Below, piece after piece: positions 8,201 through 17,320 of a stretch of 64,000 bases of DNA. The position numbers were made by a program, and so were the translations under genes. The notes beneath the pieces are model-generated. The model was not told where the DNA came from. It ran no database searches and saw nothing but the letters and a program-made list of their open reading frames with translations. Source of the DNA: Fibrobacter sp. (GTDB lineage: Bacteria; Fibrobacterota; Fibrobacteria; Fibrobacterales; Fibrobacteraceae); the NCBI GenBank assembly GCA_017642335.1, contig JAGCPF010000046.1, forward strand, positions 31,079 to 95,078. Reading direction: 5' to 3'. How positions within the stretch are numbered: the stretch's first letter is position 1; each line of letters starts with the position of its first letter.

Positions 8201-9974
8201 GGTCGGCGTGTACATAAGGACGCTGGTCGGCATCGCTTCCGCCGACATCTACCTCCGCACGTCCGGCTCGTCGGACTCCTACGCGAGATACTCCATGCGC
8301 AACGTGCGCGACAGCCTCTGGGAATTCACGGTCCCGGCGAACCTCGTCGTGTCCCCCGGGCTTGACTTCTTCGTCATCGCCTCGGACCTCCTCGGCCAGG
8401 CGGGTTACGCCCCGAGGACGCAGATGCCGTCCAGGGAGCCGTACACGATCTTCGTCGACAACGACATCCCGGCGGTCGAGACGGTCTCCGCCGAGTGCAA
8501 GGACTCCACGTCCGACGTGAAGACGTTCGCCTTCGGCATCAAGGACAGCGACGGCATCGGCAGCGCGACCCTCTTCTACAGGGACTCGCGCGCCATCATC
8601 TTCCGCGAGGCCCCGCTCGCGCACTCCGCGGACAACGACACGTGGACCGTATCCATCCCCGCCAACGAGCGCGACTACGACATGGTCTTCTACTACCTGC
8701 GCGTGACGGACGCGAAAGGCGCGTCCGTCCGCAGCCCGAGGGAGGGGACGCTCTCCACTTCCGCCTGCCGTGTGTCCGTCGTGGACGGGCCCGCGCCCGT
8801 CGACAGCGCCCCCGGTGATTCCGTCCTCCCGCCGTCTCCCCGCGACTCCGTCGTTTACTCGCTCATCGCCGACATCGCGGAGATGTACGACAAGGATTTG
8901 GACGGCCGCGCGGACTTCGTGCGCGTGCACTTCAAGGAGGAGCGCGACGACAACATCACGAGCATAGATTCCATCTTCTGGAACTCCAACCGCGGCGAGT
9001 GGCGGCACGTGCCCGCGGAGGACATCAGGAAGAGCCGCGACGACGGCGAATGGTTCGAGGGCTACATCAACAAGCCCTACAAGTACGGCCTGACGAAGGC
9101 CGACTCCGCGCACCCGCCGTTCCTGGCCTTCACCTCCGTGCATTCCGACGGACTGGAGAACGTGAAGCTGCTGGACCGCGTGGGCGCGGTCCCCGTGAAG
9201 GCCTCGAAGAACCCCGGCAGGGTCGGCCTGAAGGAATACATGGAACCGGACGCCGAAATGCCGCCGGACACGCTCATCGTCAGGATGTCGGAGCCCGTCA
9301 AGAACGCTGGCGACGAGGCGGCGTGGGAGAAACTCTTCCGCTACTCGGAGTCCTGCAAGGACACCGTCTCGCAGCCGCTCAAGCTGCGTACCGCCCCGAG
9401 CGTCCGCGAGAACGGGCTGGTGTGGACCCTGATCCTCGACGGGTATTCGCTCAAGGCGGGCTCCTGCCTGTCGACCGACCCGTCCGCCGCCTACGAGGAC
9501 CTGGCTGGCAACGCGATGGGCCGCGGCGGCATCGAGATCGACGGCCGCGACGGCTCGTTCTACCTGGGCGCGGTCGTGCCGGTCAAGCCCGTCAGCGGCA
9601 TCGGCAAGACGCCGAAGTGGATCCCGCCGGAAGGCTCCGACTGGGAACCGCTGCCCGATTCTCTGTCCGCCGTCAGCGTGAAGACGAGCATGCCGTACAA
9701 GGCCGAGGTCTACATCTTCGACGGGATAGGGACGTACGTGACGGACTTCCGCCAGAAATTCGGCTACGACGGGGAGATGGAGCAGTCGTCCCGCGGCGGT
9801 CCCGGCAGCCAGTTCAAGCAGGGCTACCTGCACTGGAACCAGCGCTCCGACAGGGGCCGCAAGGCGGGCACGGGCATCTACATCTGGAAGATCCTGTTCA
9901 CGTTCGACGACGGCCACAAGGAGACCCGCATCGTCAAGACGGGCATCTACCGCCGGGGCCACAAGAAGAAGTAG
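5259..9974 (+). CDS. giant secreted von Willebrand A protein, copy 1
   Basis: About 1,571 residues. A signal peptide (LFFFILFLCSLIFAASASAS) precedes repetitive beta domains, two of them Listeria-Bacteroides-like (roughly 413-485 and 596-672, with GYRFSDW and GYKFKSW). A VWA domain (735-910) has an intact metal site (DESGS, then a Thr, then FSDG). An Ig-like middle, a conserved region from about 1193, and a terminal FlgD/T9SS-like domain (YKAEVYIFDGIG... GTGIYIWKILF) follow. Likely role: surface adhesion. An ATG lies 30 bases upstream (5229) but has no ribosome site. The GTG at 5259 follows GGAAGAGGGGG and aligns with the GTG start of the paralog at 10222. From about 6050 onward the gene is much more GC-rich than its first 800 bases and than the matching part of the paralog. 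Confidence 0.82.
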   Translation: MLFFFILFLCSLIFAASASASVTIQGESTPYNVSIGDTLSVTSRKSLQVGENFVKWEIVSGTGTFVDETEDSTGFIPSSDPVVIRRVTRTLPIYEISDKTTKFIYGENSSVIPLALYGVRTYFNSNEGGQFLVSCKFQQSTTFLNFYGDSTFKTFVPIAPSDSFVATRDCFVADGYRKCLIKVQPNINYHFFFYAAGYPDVNMKDSIVVRVDRAYTLEASYSGNGTAYVDSLHRKAITFNRVISTDTTKIYAIPGNDNLFDHWEVVSGQCSILDRDKDTSGVIGVKSDCKVRAVFRAGTVYPITGTPTQYNFKDHLYAKQASSGSAGVRFTFTAPSAGTYAIVVSNETTQDSAMYIRYTSTGFATAATTKKFLGTYSEPMNLTAGQEVAIVVANTGSGANPFYINYATQAYRVTLGTDGNGKALPAGGYATAYAGSRYSISAEANAGYRFSDWQTVSGTPAVEDKNAPYTYVTVNGNAELKANFKASTVYTLTRTKQKFNHQDNYYSEPSLSAIRFTWTPPDTGSYMVSIEAVDPVGGIFTDYGTDKNFSTPVTARAVFGSTTSFTVRGTPGVPLYWTFQDSSSGIPNKSFNAWVSSPYVLTVISSKEGAAYPSGKVYTAPGNRTILTAWPHGGYKFKSWVSTVGDLDIESPNESRTIVVPKDSVCTVKATFTVDPSAEPSLSISKLDLGSYPEVCAVVSVTDKNSGNSFYGLVSDDFTLTQDGVPIKPQVTSINNVTGVSVVIVVDESGSMIYNDRMEKAKASIQSFVNDMGPYDRISIVGFRGDDSTVVHLAMTSDKSLIVKAVKEVDVDMNAATNIIVGTYVGVEQIVNETNPTAVIVFSDGVNNGGSKTLKETVALAKSKNTTIYSIGLETDAKYPLEDLAVNTGGTFTFASDASELGGIYASIRNSIMSQYMVCYQTPDTVQNGETHTVAISTKLNKITTSDTARWSENSLPPIITLTEATKELTENSQPSNLPLTVGVYIRTLVGIASADIYLRTSGSSDSYARYSMRNVRDSLWEFTVPANLVVSPGLDFFVIASDLLGQAGYAPRTQMPSREPYTIFVDNDIPAVETVSAECKDSTSDVKTFAFGIKDSDGIGSATLFYRDSRAIIFREAPLAHSADNDTWTVSIPANERDYDMVFYYLRVTDAKGASVRSPREGTLSTSACRVSVVDGPAPVDSAPGDSVLPPSPRDSVVYSLIADIAEMYDKDLDGRADFVRVHFKEERDDNITSIDSIFWNSNRGEWRHVPAEDIRKSRDDGEWFEGYINKPYKYGLTKADSAHPPFLAFTSVHSDGLENVKLLDRVGAVPVKASKNPGRVGLKEYMEPDAEMPPDTLIVRMSEPVKNAGDEAAWEKLFRYSESCKDTVSQPLKLRTAPSVRENGLVWTLILDGYSLKAGSCLSTDPSAAYEDLAGNAMGRGGIEIDGRDGSFYLGAVVPVKPVSGIGKTPKWIPPEGSDWEPLPDSLSAVSVKTSMPYKAEVYIFDGIGTYVTDFRQKFGYDGEMEQSSRGGPGSQFKQGYLHWNQRSDRGRKAGTGIYIWKILFTFDDGHKETRIVKTGIYRRGHKKK

Positions 9975-10059
9975 ACAGTAGGTTTGTCATTCGCAGGCGC
10001 ATGACTCGTCGGCTCAGCCATGCCGAAACGCAAGCGTTTTGGCGTGGCATTCGCCTTGG

Positions 10060-10109
10060 TTGTCATTGCGAGGGGCGAATAGCCCTGAAGCAATCTCCGT
10101 TAGTCATCT
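10060..10109. repeat. dispersed GTCATTGCGAGG...GCAATCTCC repeat, copy 1
   Basis: Begins TTGTCATTGCGAGG and ends GCAATCTCCGTTAGTCATCT, with a short variable centre. The same ends occur at 18319-18392. It lies between the two VWA genes. Similar GTCATTGCGAG/GCAATCTC intergenic repeats are common in diverse bacteria; no coding capacity is visible. Confidence 0.7.
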
Positions 10110-10152
10110 CGTGCCTCAAATCCTTAAAATAAAACAATTTTTTTGTCCGTTT

Positions 10153-10171
10153 TATACAAAATAATTGTATA
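10153..10171. promoter_or_regulatory. palindrome upstream of VWA copy 2
   Basis: TATACAA-AATAA-TTGTATA, a perfect 7-bp inverted repeat 50 bases before the GTG start. The zone before copy 1 shares only the word TTTTATACAAA, so this may be an operator specific to copy 2 or a promoter element. Confidence 0.4.
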
Positions 10172-10221
10172 TTTAGGGCGGGATTTTAAAACGTAGTCTT
10201 CATCGTTGGAGAGGGGCCTGG

Positions 10222-13200
10222 GTGTTACTCTATTTTGTGCTCTTCCTTTGTTCCCTTGTGTTCGCAGTGGAAGCTGGTGCAAGCGTTACAATCGAAGGCG
10301 ATTCTACTTCATTTAACGTATCCGTCGGCGATACGCTTTCTGTTACTTCCCGGAAAAGCCTCCAGGTCGGCGAGAACTTCGTCAAGTGGGAAGTCGTATC
10401 CGGAACGGGAACCTTCGTAAATGAATTTGCTGATTCTACGAGATTCATTCCTTTGTCGGACCCGGTCGTTATCAGGAGGGAAACTCAAACCCTGCCTATC
10501 TACGAAATATCCGAACGGCCGACCACATTCTATTTTTACGAAAACAGTGTGAAAATTCCCCAAAATGGTCTCTATGGCATCCGGATGTCTTTTGAAACCG
10601 ACAATGGTGGGGACTACGCGCTGGTTTACAAAACGGGCCAGCCTGTGAATGTCGTATACTATTATGAGGACTCGACTTTCACCAAGAATACGACCGACGA
10701 TGCTACTTATACATTTTATATGCAGCGGGATTGCCGTAACGGTAGGTGCGTAATTAAAACCCCGCCCAAAACAAAGGTTTACGTTTTCGTCTATTTGCCG
10801 CCCGGCCCTGATACCGACATGGAAGACGCGCTCACCGTCCAAATGGTCCCGTCACATACCTTGCAGCTTACGAGTACAGGCTCTGGAGCGTTGTACTTAC
10901 ACTGTATGGATACAATTCAAAACCCATGTAAATGGATTTTGGATACCGACACAATACAGCTTGGCTGTTATCCGGATAGAGGCCTTGCCTTCGACCGTTG
11001 GGAGGTTGCTTCCGGTTCCTGTTCTCTTTTAGATTCCGATAATATGTATGCAAAAGTCGTCAACATGACGGATGATTGTAAGGTCAATGTGGTATTCCGT
11101 AATGGGATTGTTTACCCCATCACCGATGTCTCTACCGAATACAATTTCCATAAACATATCTATTCGCAGGCCAATGCCACTCTTGGCCCCGGTGTCCGGC
11201 TTTCTTTTGTTGCGCCAACTACCGGGACCTACAATATTGTCGTAACAAATGGTTTTTCGCAAGATCGTTTCTATTATTTCCGGTATAGTGGCTTCTTCGC
11301 TAAACAAGAAAGAAATATAGAAGTCATTGACAGTTATGTTGATACGTTGAGCCTTGCTGCCGGGGATACTGTCGGCGTCATTGTTTACAATGATTTAAAG
11401 ACTGACAGTGTTTTCTTTATCAATTATACGATGCAAGCATATAAGCTTTCGCTTTCTCAGGATGGGCACGGCAAAGTGTCTCCATCGGGGGGCTATTCTA
11501 CGGCCTATGCGAATACAAGGTATCCGGTTACTGCTGAAGCCAATACGGGCTACCGTTTTTCGGATTGGCAAGTTGTATCCGGTTCTGCCGTTATCGATGA
11601 TAAGTATGCTTCCAATACGTTTGCGATGGTTACTGCGAATTCCGAACTGAAAGCCACCTTCAGGCCTGTTTCTTTATGTACACTTTCTACGGCAAAAAAG
11701 ACGTTCAACTATGAAAAGGATTTTTATGATGAATCGTCGTTATCAGAAATTCGACTTACTTGGACTCCGCCTGATTCTGCCTATTATGTACTCCGTTTCG
11801 ATCCCGTTGACGATTTGAATGCTTTTGTCTATGGTTATGGAACCGATGGAACGTTTACGACGCCAGTATCTTATAATTCCGCATATCAAGCGATTGGCGT
11901 GATTTTCAAAGGAACTCCCAACGTTCCGCTCTATTGGACTATTCAAGAGTATTCTTCTTCTATCCCCAACAAATCATTCACGGCCTGGGTGGCGGCATCC
12001 CCTTATGTATTGAAGGTGAAACCTTCCAAAGAAGGCTATATAGAACCGTCTAATACAATCTATACCACTCCGAATTTCAATACCCCCGTAGCGGCTATAC
12101 CCTATGTCGGCTACAAGTTCAATTCTTGGGAGAAGGTCAATGGCAACGTGACTATTTCGTCTTTGTATAATGCCAAGACATCTGTAGTTTTGATGGATTC
12201 CGTCTGTACAATCAAAGCGACCTACGTAAAAGACAAAACGGTCGAACCCGTCTTGAACATTTCGAAATTGGACGTCAGTAACTATCCAGAAATCTGTACG
12301 CATGTTTCTATTGTAGATAGCAAAACCGGGCGCCCCTTTAACGGACTCGGTGCGGACGATATCGACTTGACACAGGACGGACAAAAAATCCGGCCCCAGG
12401 TCACGACATCCAAAGCTTTAGGTGGAGCCTCGGTCGTTATTGTTGTCGACGAAAGTCCGTCTATGGCTCAGAATAATCGTATGCAAAAGGCCAAGGATGC
12501 CATCCGTTCCTTTATCTTCAATATGGGCCCTTACGACAGAACCGCTATTGTCGGGTTCCGTGGGTACGATGATTCGACGTTTGTGCACCAGACGATGACC
12601 TCGGACAAAAAACTGCTGCTCAATGCCGTGAATACTCTGATTACGGAGGGATATGGCACTAATGTCCTCAATGGCGCTTTTGATGGCCTCAAAGAAATCG
12701 TAAACGAAACGAATACGACTGCAGTCATCATCCTTTCTGATGGTGAAAATAATGCCGGGATAACGGATATATCTGTTGTAACGGACGAAGCCAAACGAAA
12801 GAATACATCCATATATTCCATTGCGCTTGAAACGAGTGCGAAATCCCCATTGAAGGAACTTGCAGAAAGTTCCGGTGGAATGTTTGTCTCCACGAATGAC
12901 GCTTCCGAGCTGACCGATATCTATGCCGATATACGTAAAGATATTCTCTCGCAGCATATCATCTGTTATCAGACTCCCGATACAATTCCAAATGGCGACG
13001 TGCATAATGTCGTCATCGGCATGACCTTCGACAAGAGAACCACCAAGGATTCTGCCCAATGGAGCGAAAATTCGATTCCGCCGAAAGTGAACCTTACGGA
13101 GGACACTTGGGACAAAATCCGGAACCCGCAGCAGGCGAACACGTCCATCACCATTTCGGCTTATATCACGACTTCGATAGGCATCAGGAATGCGAATGTG

Positions 13201-14988
13201 TTCTTGCGGAATTCCAGTACGGCGAACACGCAATTTACTTCGTACTCCATGCAGCATGTCAAGGACAGCTTATGGGAATATACAGTCCCGACGAATCTCG
13301 TTGTTGCTCCGGGAATAGACTTTTACATCGTCGCAACAGATACGGCGGGGCAGTCGGGCAAGTCCCCGAGAGTTCCGAATTTGAGCCTGGAACCTTACAC
13401 CATTTTTGTGGACAACGATATCCCTGTAGTCAAGGCCGTTTCCGTCGAGTGCGAAGATTCTACAAGCGACCTCAAGACTTTCACCTTCCAATTTACCGAC
13501 CGCGATGGAATTTTAGGAGTGCAGTTGTTCTACAAAGGTGAAGATGATGTCATTTATCAAGTGAATCCCTTTGCCAACACCTTCGTGAACGACACCTGGA
13601 CAACCAGCGTTCCCATGAATGTCATAGAGTATGCCGGTTTCAGATACTACCTTCGCGTAACTGATGCCCTAGGGGCGTCTGTTCGTTATCCTGAAACCGG
13701 TTTTTTAACTACAGACGCTTGCGAAGTGAAGGACTTTATCCCGGAACCGGTAGATTCGAATGTTACCGACACGATTCCTCAGGATTCGCTCCCTCAGGAT
13801 ACGAGCACGGTACCTCCCGATTCGAATGTGGTTCCCGAGGATTCTTTCCCGCCGTCTCCCCGCGATTCCGTCGTGTATTCGCTCATTGCCGATACGGCCG
13901 AGATGTACGACAAGGACCTGGACGGCCGTGCGGACTTCGTGCGCGTGCACTTCAAGGAGGAACGTAGCGACAACATCACGGCTGTCGACTCAATTTTCTG
14001 GAATACGAACCGCGGCGAATGGCGCTATGTGTCGGCTGGGAAGATGAAGCAGAATCGTTCGGACGGCAAATGGTTCGAGGGTTACATCAATAAGCCGTAC
14101 AAGTACGGGTTGACCAAGGCCGACTCTGCTCATCCGCCGTTCCTCGCCTTCACCTCTGTATATTCCGATGAGCTGGAGAACGTGAAGTTGCTGGACCGCG
14201 TGGGCGCAGTTCCCGTGAAAGTGTCGAAGTACCCCGGGAAGGTCGGCCTGAAGGAATACATGGAACCGGAAGGTGCAATGCCGCCGGACACGCTTATTGT
14301 CAGGATGTCTGAACCCCTCAAGAACGCGGGCGAGGAAAGGGCCTGGGAACAGCTCTTCCGTTACTCCGAGTCGTGCAAGGATACGGCCTCGCAACCGGTC
14401 CTCCTGAAGAAAGCCCCGACCGTCCGCGAGAACGGGCTGGTTTGGACTTTGATTCTCGACGGGTATTCGGTCAAGGCGGGGGCCTGCCTCTTCACCGACC
14501 CGTCGGCCACCTACATTGACTTGGCGGGCAACACCCCCGGCCGCGGCGGTATCGAGATTGACGGCCGTGACGGCTTGCTCTACCTGGGCGCGGTTGTGCC
14601 GCTCCAGCCTATCAGCGGTATCGGCAAGACGCCGAAATGGATTCCGCCGGAAGGAAATGGGTGGGAAAGTCTGCCCGATTCGCTGTCCGCAATCAGCGTG
14701 AAAGCTAGCATGCCGTACAAGGCCGAAGTCTATATCTTTGACGGGATAGGGACTTACGTGACCGATTTCCGCCAGAAGTTCGGCTACGACGGCGAGATGG
14801 ACCAGTCGGTCCGCGGCAAGCCGGATGAGCTCTTCCATCAGGGCTACCTGCACTGGAACCAACGCTCCGCGAAGGGCCGACATGCGGGCACGGGCGTCTA
14901 CATCTGGAAAATCCTGTTCACGTTCGAAGACGGTCACAAGGAAACTCGCATCGTCAAGACGGGTATCTACCGCAAAAAGCCGCGATAA
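10222..14988 (+). CDS. giant secreted von Willebrand A protein, copy 2
   Basis: A 1,588-residue paralog of the preceding gene with the same order: signal peptide, beta repeats, VWA domain (about 734-909), Ig-like region, Asp/Pro-rich linker (about 1171-1212) and terminal FlgD/T9SS-like domain. The VWA metal site reads DESPS and keeps the DxSxS pattern. The first ~1,200 residues are clearly diverged from copy 1. From base 13846 the two are nearly identical at the DNA level, and there this gene also becomes GC-rich. The GTG start lies after GGAGAGGGG and is conserved in copy 1. Expected on the cell surface; ligand unknown. The pair looks like an old duplication with a recently homogenised 3' third. 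Confidence 0.82.
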   Translation: MLLYFVLFLCSLVFAVEAGASVTIEGDSTSFNVSVGDTLSVTSRKSLQVGENFVKWEVVSGTGTFVNEFADSTRFIPLSDPVVIRRETQTLPIYEISERPTTFYFYENSVKIPQNGLYGIRMSFETDNGGDYALVYKTGQPVNVVYYYEDSTFTKNTTDDATYTFYMQRDCRNGRCVIKTPPKTKVYVFVYLPPGPDTDMEDALTVQMVPSHTLQLTSTGSGALYLHCMDTIQNPCKWILDTDTIQLGCYPDRGLAFDRWEVASGSCSLLDSDNMYAKVVNMTDDCKVNVVFRNGIVYPITDVSTEYNFHKHIYSQANATLGPGVRLSFVAPTTGTYNIVVTNGFSQDRFYYFRYSGFFAKQERNIEVIDSYVDTLSLAAGDTVGVIVYNDLKTDSVFFINYTMQAYKLSLSQDGHGKVSPSGGYSTAYANTRYPVTAEANTGYRFSDWQVVSGSAVIDDKYASNTFAMVTANSELKATFRPVSLCTLSTAKKTFNYEKDFYDESSLSEIRLTWTPPDSAYYVLRFDPVDDLNAFVYGYGTDGTFTTPVSYNSAYQAIGVIFKGTPNVPLYWTIQEYSSSIPNKSFTAWVAASPYVLKVKPSKEGYIEPSNTIYTTPNFNTPVAAIPYVGYKFNSWEKVNGNVTISSLYNAKTSVVLMDSVCTIKATYVKDKTVEPVLNISKLDVSNYPEICTHVSIVDSKTGRPFNGLGADDIDLTQDGQKIRPQVTTSKALGGASVVIVVDESPSMAQNNRMQKAKDAIRSFIFNMGPYDRTAIVGFRGYDDSTFVHQTMTSDKKLLLNAVNTLITEGYGTNVLNGAFDGLKEIVNETNTTAVIILSDGENNAGITDISVVTDEAKRKNTSIYSIALETSAKSPLKELAESSGGMFVSTNDASELTDIYADIRKDILSQHIICYQTPDTIPNGDVHNVVIGMTFDKRTTKDSAQWSENSIPPKVNLTEDTWDKIRNPQQANTSITISAYITTSIGIRNANVFLRNSSTANTQFTSYSMQHVKDSLWEYTVPTNLVVAPGIDFYIVATDTAGQSGKSPRVPNLSLEPYTIFVDNDIPVVKAVSVECEDSTSDLKTFTFQFTDRDGILGVQLFYKGEDDVIYQVNPFANTFVNDTWTTSVPMNVIEYAGFRYYLRVTDALGASVRYPETGFLTTDACEVKDFIPEPVDSNVTDTIPQDSLPQDTSTVPPDSNVVPEDSFPPSPRDSVVYSLIADTAEMYDKDLDGRADFVRVHFKEERSDNITAVDSIFWNTNRGEWRYVSAGKMKQNRSDGKWFEGYINKPYKYGLTKADSAHPPFLAFTSVYSDELENVKLLDRVGAVPVKVSKYPGKVGLKEYMEPEGAMPPDTLIVRMSEPLKNAGEERAWEQLFRYSESCKDTASQPVLLKKAPTVRENGLVWTLILDGYSVKAGACLFTDPSATYIDLAGNTPGRGGIEIDGRDGLLYLGAVVPLQPISGIGKTPKWIPPEGNGWESLPDSLSAISVKASMPYKAEVYIFDGIGTYVTDFRQKFGYDGEMDQSVRGKPDELFHQGYLHWNQRSAKGRHAGTGVYIWKILFTFEDGHKETRIVKTGIYRKKPR

Positions 14989-15035
14989 AATGGCCTTTAT
15001 TGAATGATTCGGATTGCGATGGCTGCGAATGCAAC

Positions 15036-15064
15036 GGACGCAGTTTACAAAAATACTTTATAAT
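15036..15064 (+). promoter_or_regulatory. possible promoter for fabD
   Basis: A perfect -10 word TATAAT at 15059-15064 lies 113 bases before fabD. The bases 17 upstream (GGACGC) are a poor -35, so the assignment rests on the -10 alone. The rest of the 185-bp gap holds nothing else I recognise. Confidence 0.25.
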
Positions 15065-15176
15065 ACTTGCATTCGGGCTTCTGGAATGTTTTTTCCCGTC
15101 GTTGACCGATTCCTATATCGTAATTTTTTAATTTATGGTCAAAAATAAAATTGCGGCCTAGCCGCAGAGGTTTATG

Positions 15177-16091
15177 ATGTCTAAGACGATTTTGCTTTTC
15201 CCTGGCCAGGGTGCCCAGTATGTGGGCATGGGCCAGACGCTCGCTTCCACCTTTGAACCGGCCAAGAAGATTATGCAGCAGGCCGACGAAATCCTCGGCT
15301 TCTCGCTCTCGAAGCTCATGGCCGAAGGTCCGGAAGACGTGCTCAAGAGCACCGACAATACCCAGCCGGCCCTCTTCACCGTGTCTGCCATGGTGATGGA
15401 ACTCCTCAAGTCCGAAGGTTTTGCCTTTGACTACGTGGCCGGGCATTCCCTCGGCGAATACTCCGCCATCTACGCCGCCGGCGGTTTCAGCTTCGAAGAA
15501 GGCCTCCGCCTGGTGCGTACCCGCGGCGAACTCATGGCATCGGCCGGTTCCAAGAACCCCGGTGCGATGGCCGCCATTATGGGCCAGGACGAAGCCAAGA
15601 TTCTTGAACTCTGCGAAGCCGTGAAGGACGTGGGTGCCGTGGTGCCCGCGAACATCAACTGCCCGGGCCAGATTGTGGTGTCCGGTGCGGTCGCCGGCGT
15701 GAACAAGCTCGTGGAAAACTGCGGTGCCGCCGGTATCAAGGCTATTCCGCTTGCCGTTTCGGGTGCCTTCCACAGCCCGCTGATGCAGTTTGCCCAGGCT
15801 GGCCTCGCCGAAGCCATCGCCAAGACGACTTTCAAGGACGTCGAAAAGCCGGTCATCGCGAACGTGATTGCCGAACCGGTCACGAAGGGTAGCGAAATTG
15901 CCGACCTGCTGGTGCGCCAACTGGTGTCTCCGGTCCGCTGGAACGACTGCATGAACAAGGCCATGTCCCTGGGTGTCACGCAGGGCGTGGAAGTCGGCTC
16001 CGGCAAGGTGCTCATGGGCCTGATGCGCAAGATCAGCCGCGACGTGAAGGTCACTCCGGTGGAAACCATCGAGGCTTTCCAGGCTTTATAG
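15177..16091 (+). CDS. fabD: malonyl-CoA:ACP transacylase
   Basis: FabD moves malonyl from CoA to acyl carrier protein for fatty-acid elongation in the cytoplasm. The 304-residue sequence has the N-terminal FPGQGAQ oxyanion motif and the nucleophile motif GHSLGE (Ser91, numbered from the second ATG). The later GAFHSPLM segment supplies the catalytic His. Two ATGs are adjacent (15174 and 15177). The second is preferred because it lies 6 bases from GAGG (15167-15170) rather than 3. It heads fabD-fabG-acpP-rnc. fabH, normally just upstream, is missing. Confidence 0.95.
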   Translation: MSKTILLFPGQGAQYVGMGQTLASTFEPAKKIMQQADEILGFSLSKLMAEGPEDVLKSTDNTQPALFTVSAMVMELLKSEGFAFDYVAGHSLGEYSAIYAAGGFSFEEGLRLVRTRGELMASAGSKNPGAMAAIMGQDEAKILELCEAVKDVGAVVPANINCPGQIVVSGAVAGVNKLVENCGAAGIKAIPLAVSGAFHSPLMQFAQAGLAEAIAKTTFKDVEKPVIANVIAEPVTKGSEIADLLVRQLVSPVRWNDCMNKAMSLGVTQGVEVGSGKVLMGLMRKISRDVKVTPVETIEAFQAL

Positions 16092-16197
16092 ACGAGAGAA
16101 CGCCGCTACGCGGCTACAGACGAAAGACGAAAGAATATATATGATGCTTCGCACAGAACTAATTAAAATATCTCTCGTCTCTCGTCTCTCGTCTGAA
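16092..16197. repeat. gene-end repeat of GACGAGAG/GACGAAAG words
   Basis: Starts directly after the fabD stop with GACGAGAGAACGC, a short hairpin centre (CCGCTACGCGG), then GCTACAGACGAAAGACGA. A CT-rich inverse (TCTCGTCTCTCGTCTCTCGTCTG) closes it at 16174-16196. The same element in the same order follows the sugar transferase stop at 52760-52809, and fragments occur at 18270-18296 and 18429-18442. It could fold into a long AG/CT stem in the fabD-fabG transcript. Confidence 0.7.
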
Positions 16198-16227
16198 AAC
16201 TATTAACAACCAACCACAGGAACTACT

Positions 16228-16968
16228 ATGGGAAAACTTACAGGTAAAAAAGCCATTGTCACGGGGGCTTCCCGTGGTATCGGTCTCGCCATCGCGACAA
16301 AGCTTGCCAGCGAAGGCGCGGACGTCGCCATCCTTTCCACCTCGGTCAAAGAAGAACTGGCGGCCAAACTTTCCGCCGAACTTGGGGTGCAGGTCAAGAG
16401 CTACGCATGCAACGTGGGCGACTCCGAGACGGTCCAGAACGTGTTCAAGCAGATTATCGCCGACATGGGCACGGTCGACATCCTGGTCAACAACGCCGGT
16501 ATCACCCGTGACGGCCTCCTGATGCGCATGAAGGACGAAGAATTTGACGCGGTCATTGCGACCAACCTGCGTTCCGTGTTCCTGTGCACCCGTGCAGTCG
16601 CCCGCACCATGATGGGTAAGCGCACCGGCCACATTATCAACATTTCGAGCATTAACGCCCTGCGTGGCCAGGCCGGACAGGCCAACTACGCCGCCGCCAA
16701 GGCGGGCATCATCGGCATGACCCGCTCCAACGCGAGGGAATTCGCCTCCCGCGGCATTACGGTCAACGCCATCGCCCCCGGCTTCATCGGGACCGACATG
16801 ACCGCCGCGATGGACGACGCCACCAAGGAAAAATATGCAGCCCAAATCCCACTCGGACGTATCGGAAAACCCGAAGATGTGGCCAATGCGGTCGCTTTTT
16901 TGGCCTCGGATGACGCCTGTTACATCACCGGCCAGATTCTGGGCGTGGATGGGGGGTTGAACGCCTAG
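16228..16968 (+). CDS. fabG: 3-oxoacyl-ACP reductase
   Basis: An NADPH-dependent short-chain dehydrogenase that reduces 3-oxoacyl-ACP in each fatty-acid elongation cycle. The 246-residue length is typical. It shows the cofactor loop TGASRGIG (12-19), NNAG (88-91) and the catalytic set Asn113, Ser141, Tyr154, Lys158. The ATG follows AGGAA with suitable spacing. Its place between fabD and acpP supports FabG over other short-chain dehydrogenases. Confidence 0.95.
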   Translation: MGKLTGKKAIVTGASRGIGLAIATKLASEGADVAILSTSVKEELAAKLSAELGVQVKSYACNVGDSETVQNVFKQIIADMGTVDILVNNAGITRDGLLMRMKDEEFDAVIATNLRSVFLCTRAVARTMMGKRTGHIINISSINALRGQAGQANYAAAKAGIIGMTRSNAREFASRGITVNAIAPGFIGTDMTAAMDDATKEKYAAQIPLGRIGKPEDVANAVAFLASDDACYITGQILGVDGGLNA

Positions 16969-16976
16969 GCGTTTTT
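16960..16976 (+). terminator. short hairpin and T-run overlapping the fabG stop
   Basis: AACGCCTAGGCGTT is a perfect palindrome that includes the TAG stop of fabG and is followed by TTTTT. The stem is short with a tight loop, so it may act as a partial terminator or processing site that sets acpP levels apart from fabG. Confidence 0.35.
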
Positions 16977-17015
16977 TATTAAATTTAACCTTAAACAATC
17001 CAAACGGAGTTAACA

Positions 17016-17258
17016 ATGACACAAGAAGAAATTTTCAAGAAGATTACCGACGTCATCGTCGCCAAGCTCGAAGTCAAGGCCGAAGACGTGAAGATGGAAT
17101 CCGAATTCGGCAACGACCTGGGTGCGGACTCTCTCGATCGCGTTGAACTGGTTATGGCTCTCGAAGACGAATTCGAAGTCGAAATCCTCGATTCCGATGC
17201 CGAAAAGTTCCAGAAGGTTGCCGACGTGGTCGCCTTCATCGAATCCAAGAAGGCTTAA
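17016..17258 (+). CDS. acpP: acyl carrier protein
   Basis: An 80-residue acidic helical protein that carries growing acyl chains on a phosphopantetheine arm. The attachment site is Ser39 in GADSLDRVEL, the family signature. It follows fabG by 47 bases, with CGGAG ahead of the ATG. The Sfp-type transferase gene at 30767-31330 is one candidate for attaching the arm, although a dedicated AcpS may exist elsewhere. Confidence 0.97.
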   Translation: MTQEEIFKKITDVIVAKLEVKAEDVKMESEFGNDLGADSLDRVELVMALEDEFEVEILDSDAEKFQKVADVVAFIESKKA

Positions 17259-17320
17259 TTCGGTTCTCATCGGAAAAGCAACTGGACAGGGTGGCCCGAA
17301 CAAGGGTTGCCCTTTCTTTT

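Noticed and set aside
5907..9962. Long open frames on the opposite strand and in other frames across the first VWA gene (for example 7818-9962 minus)
   Set aside because: They arise from extreme GC-ending codon use in the real gene. Their translations are low-complexity Arg/Val/Ala/Gly strings without ribosome sites or family motifs.
9975..10132. Coding continuation past the first VWA gene
   Set aside because: The frame that continues is a shadow frame of the VWA gene. This stretch is a dispersed repeat with no start or ribosome site.
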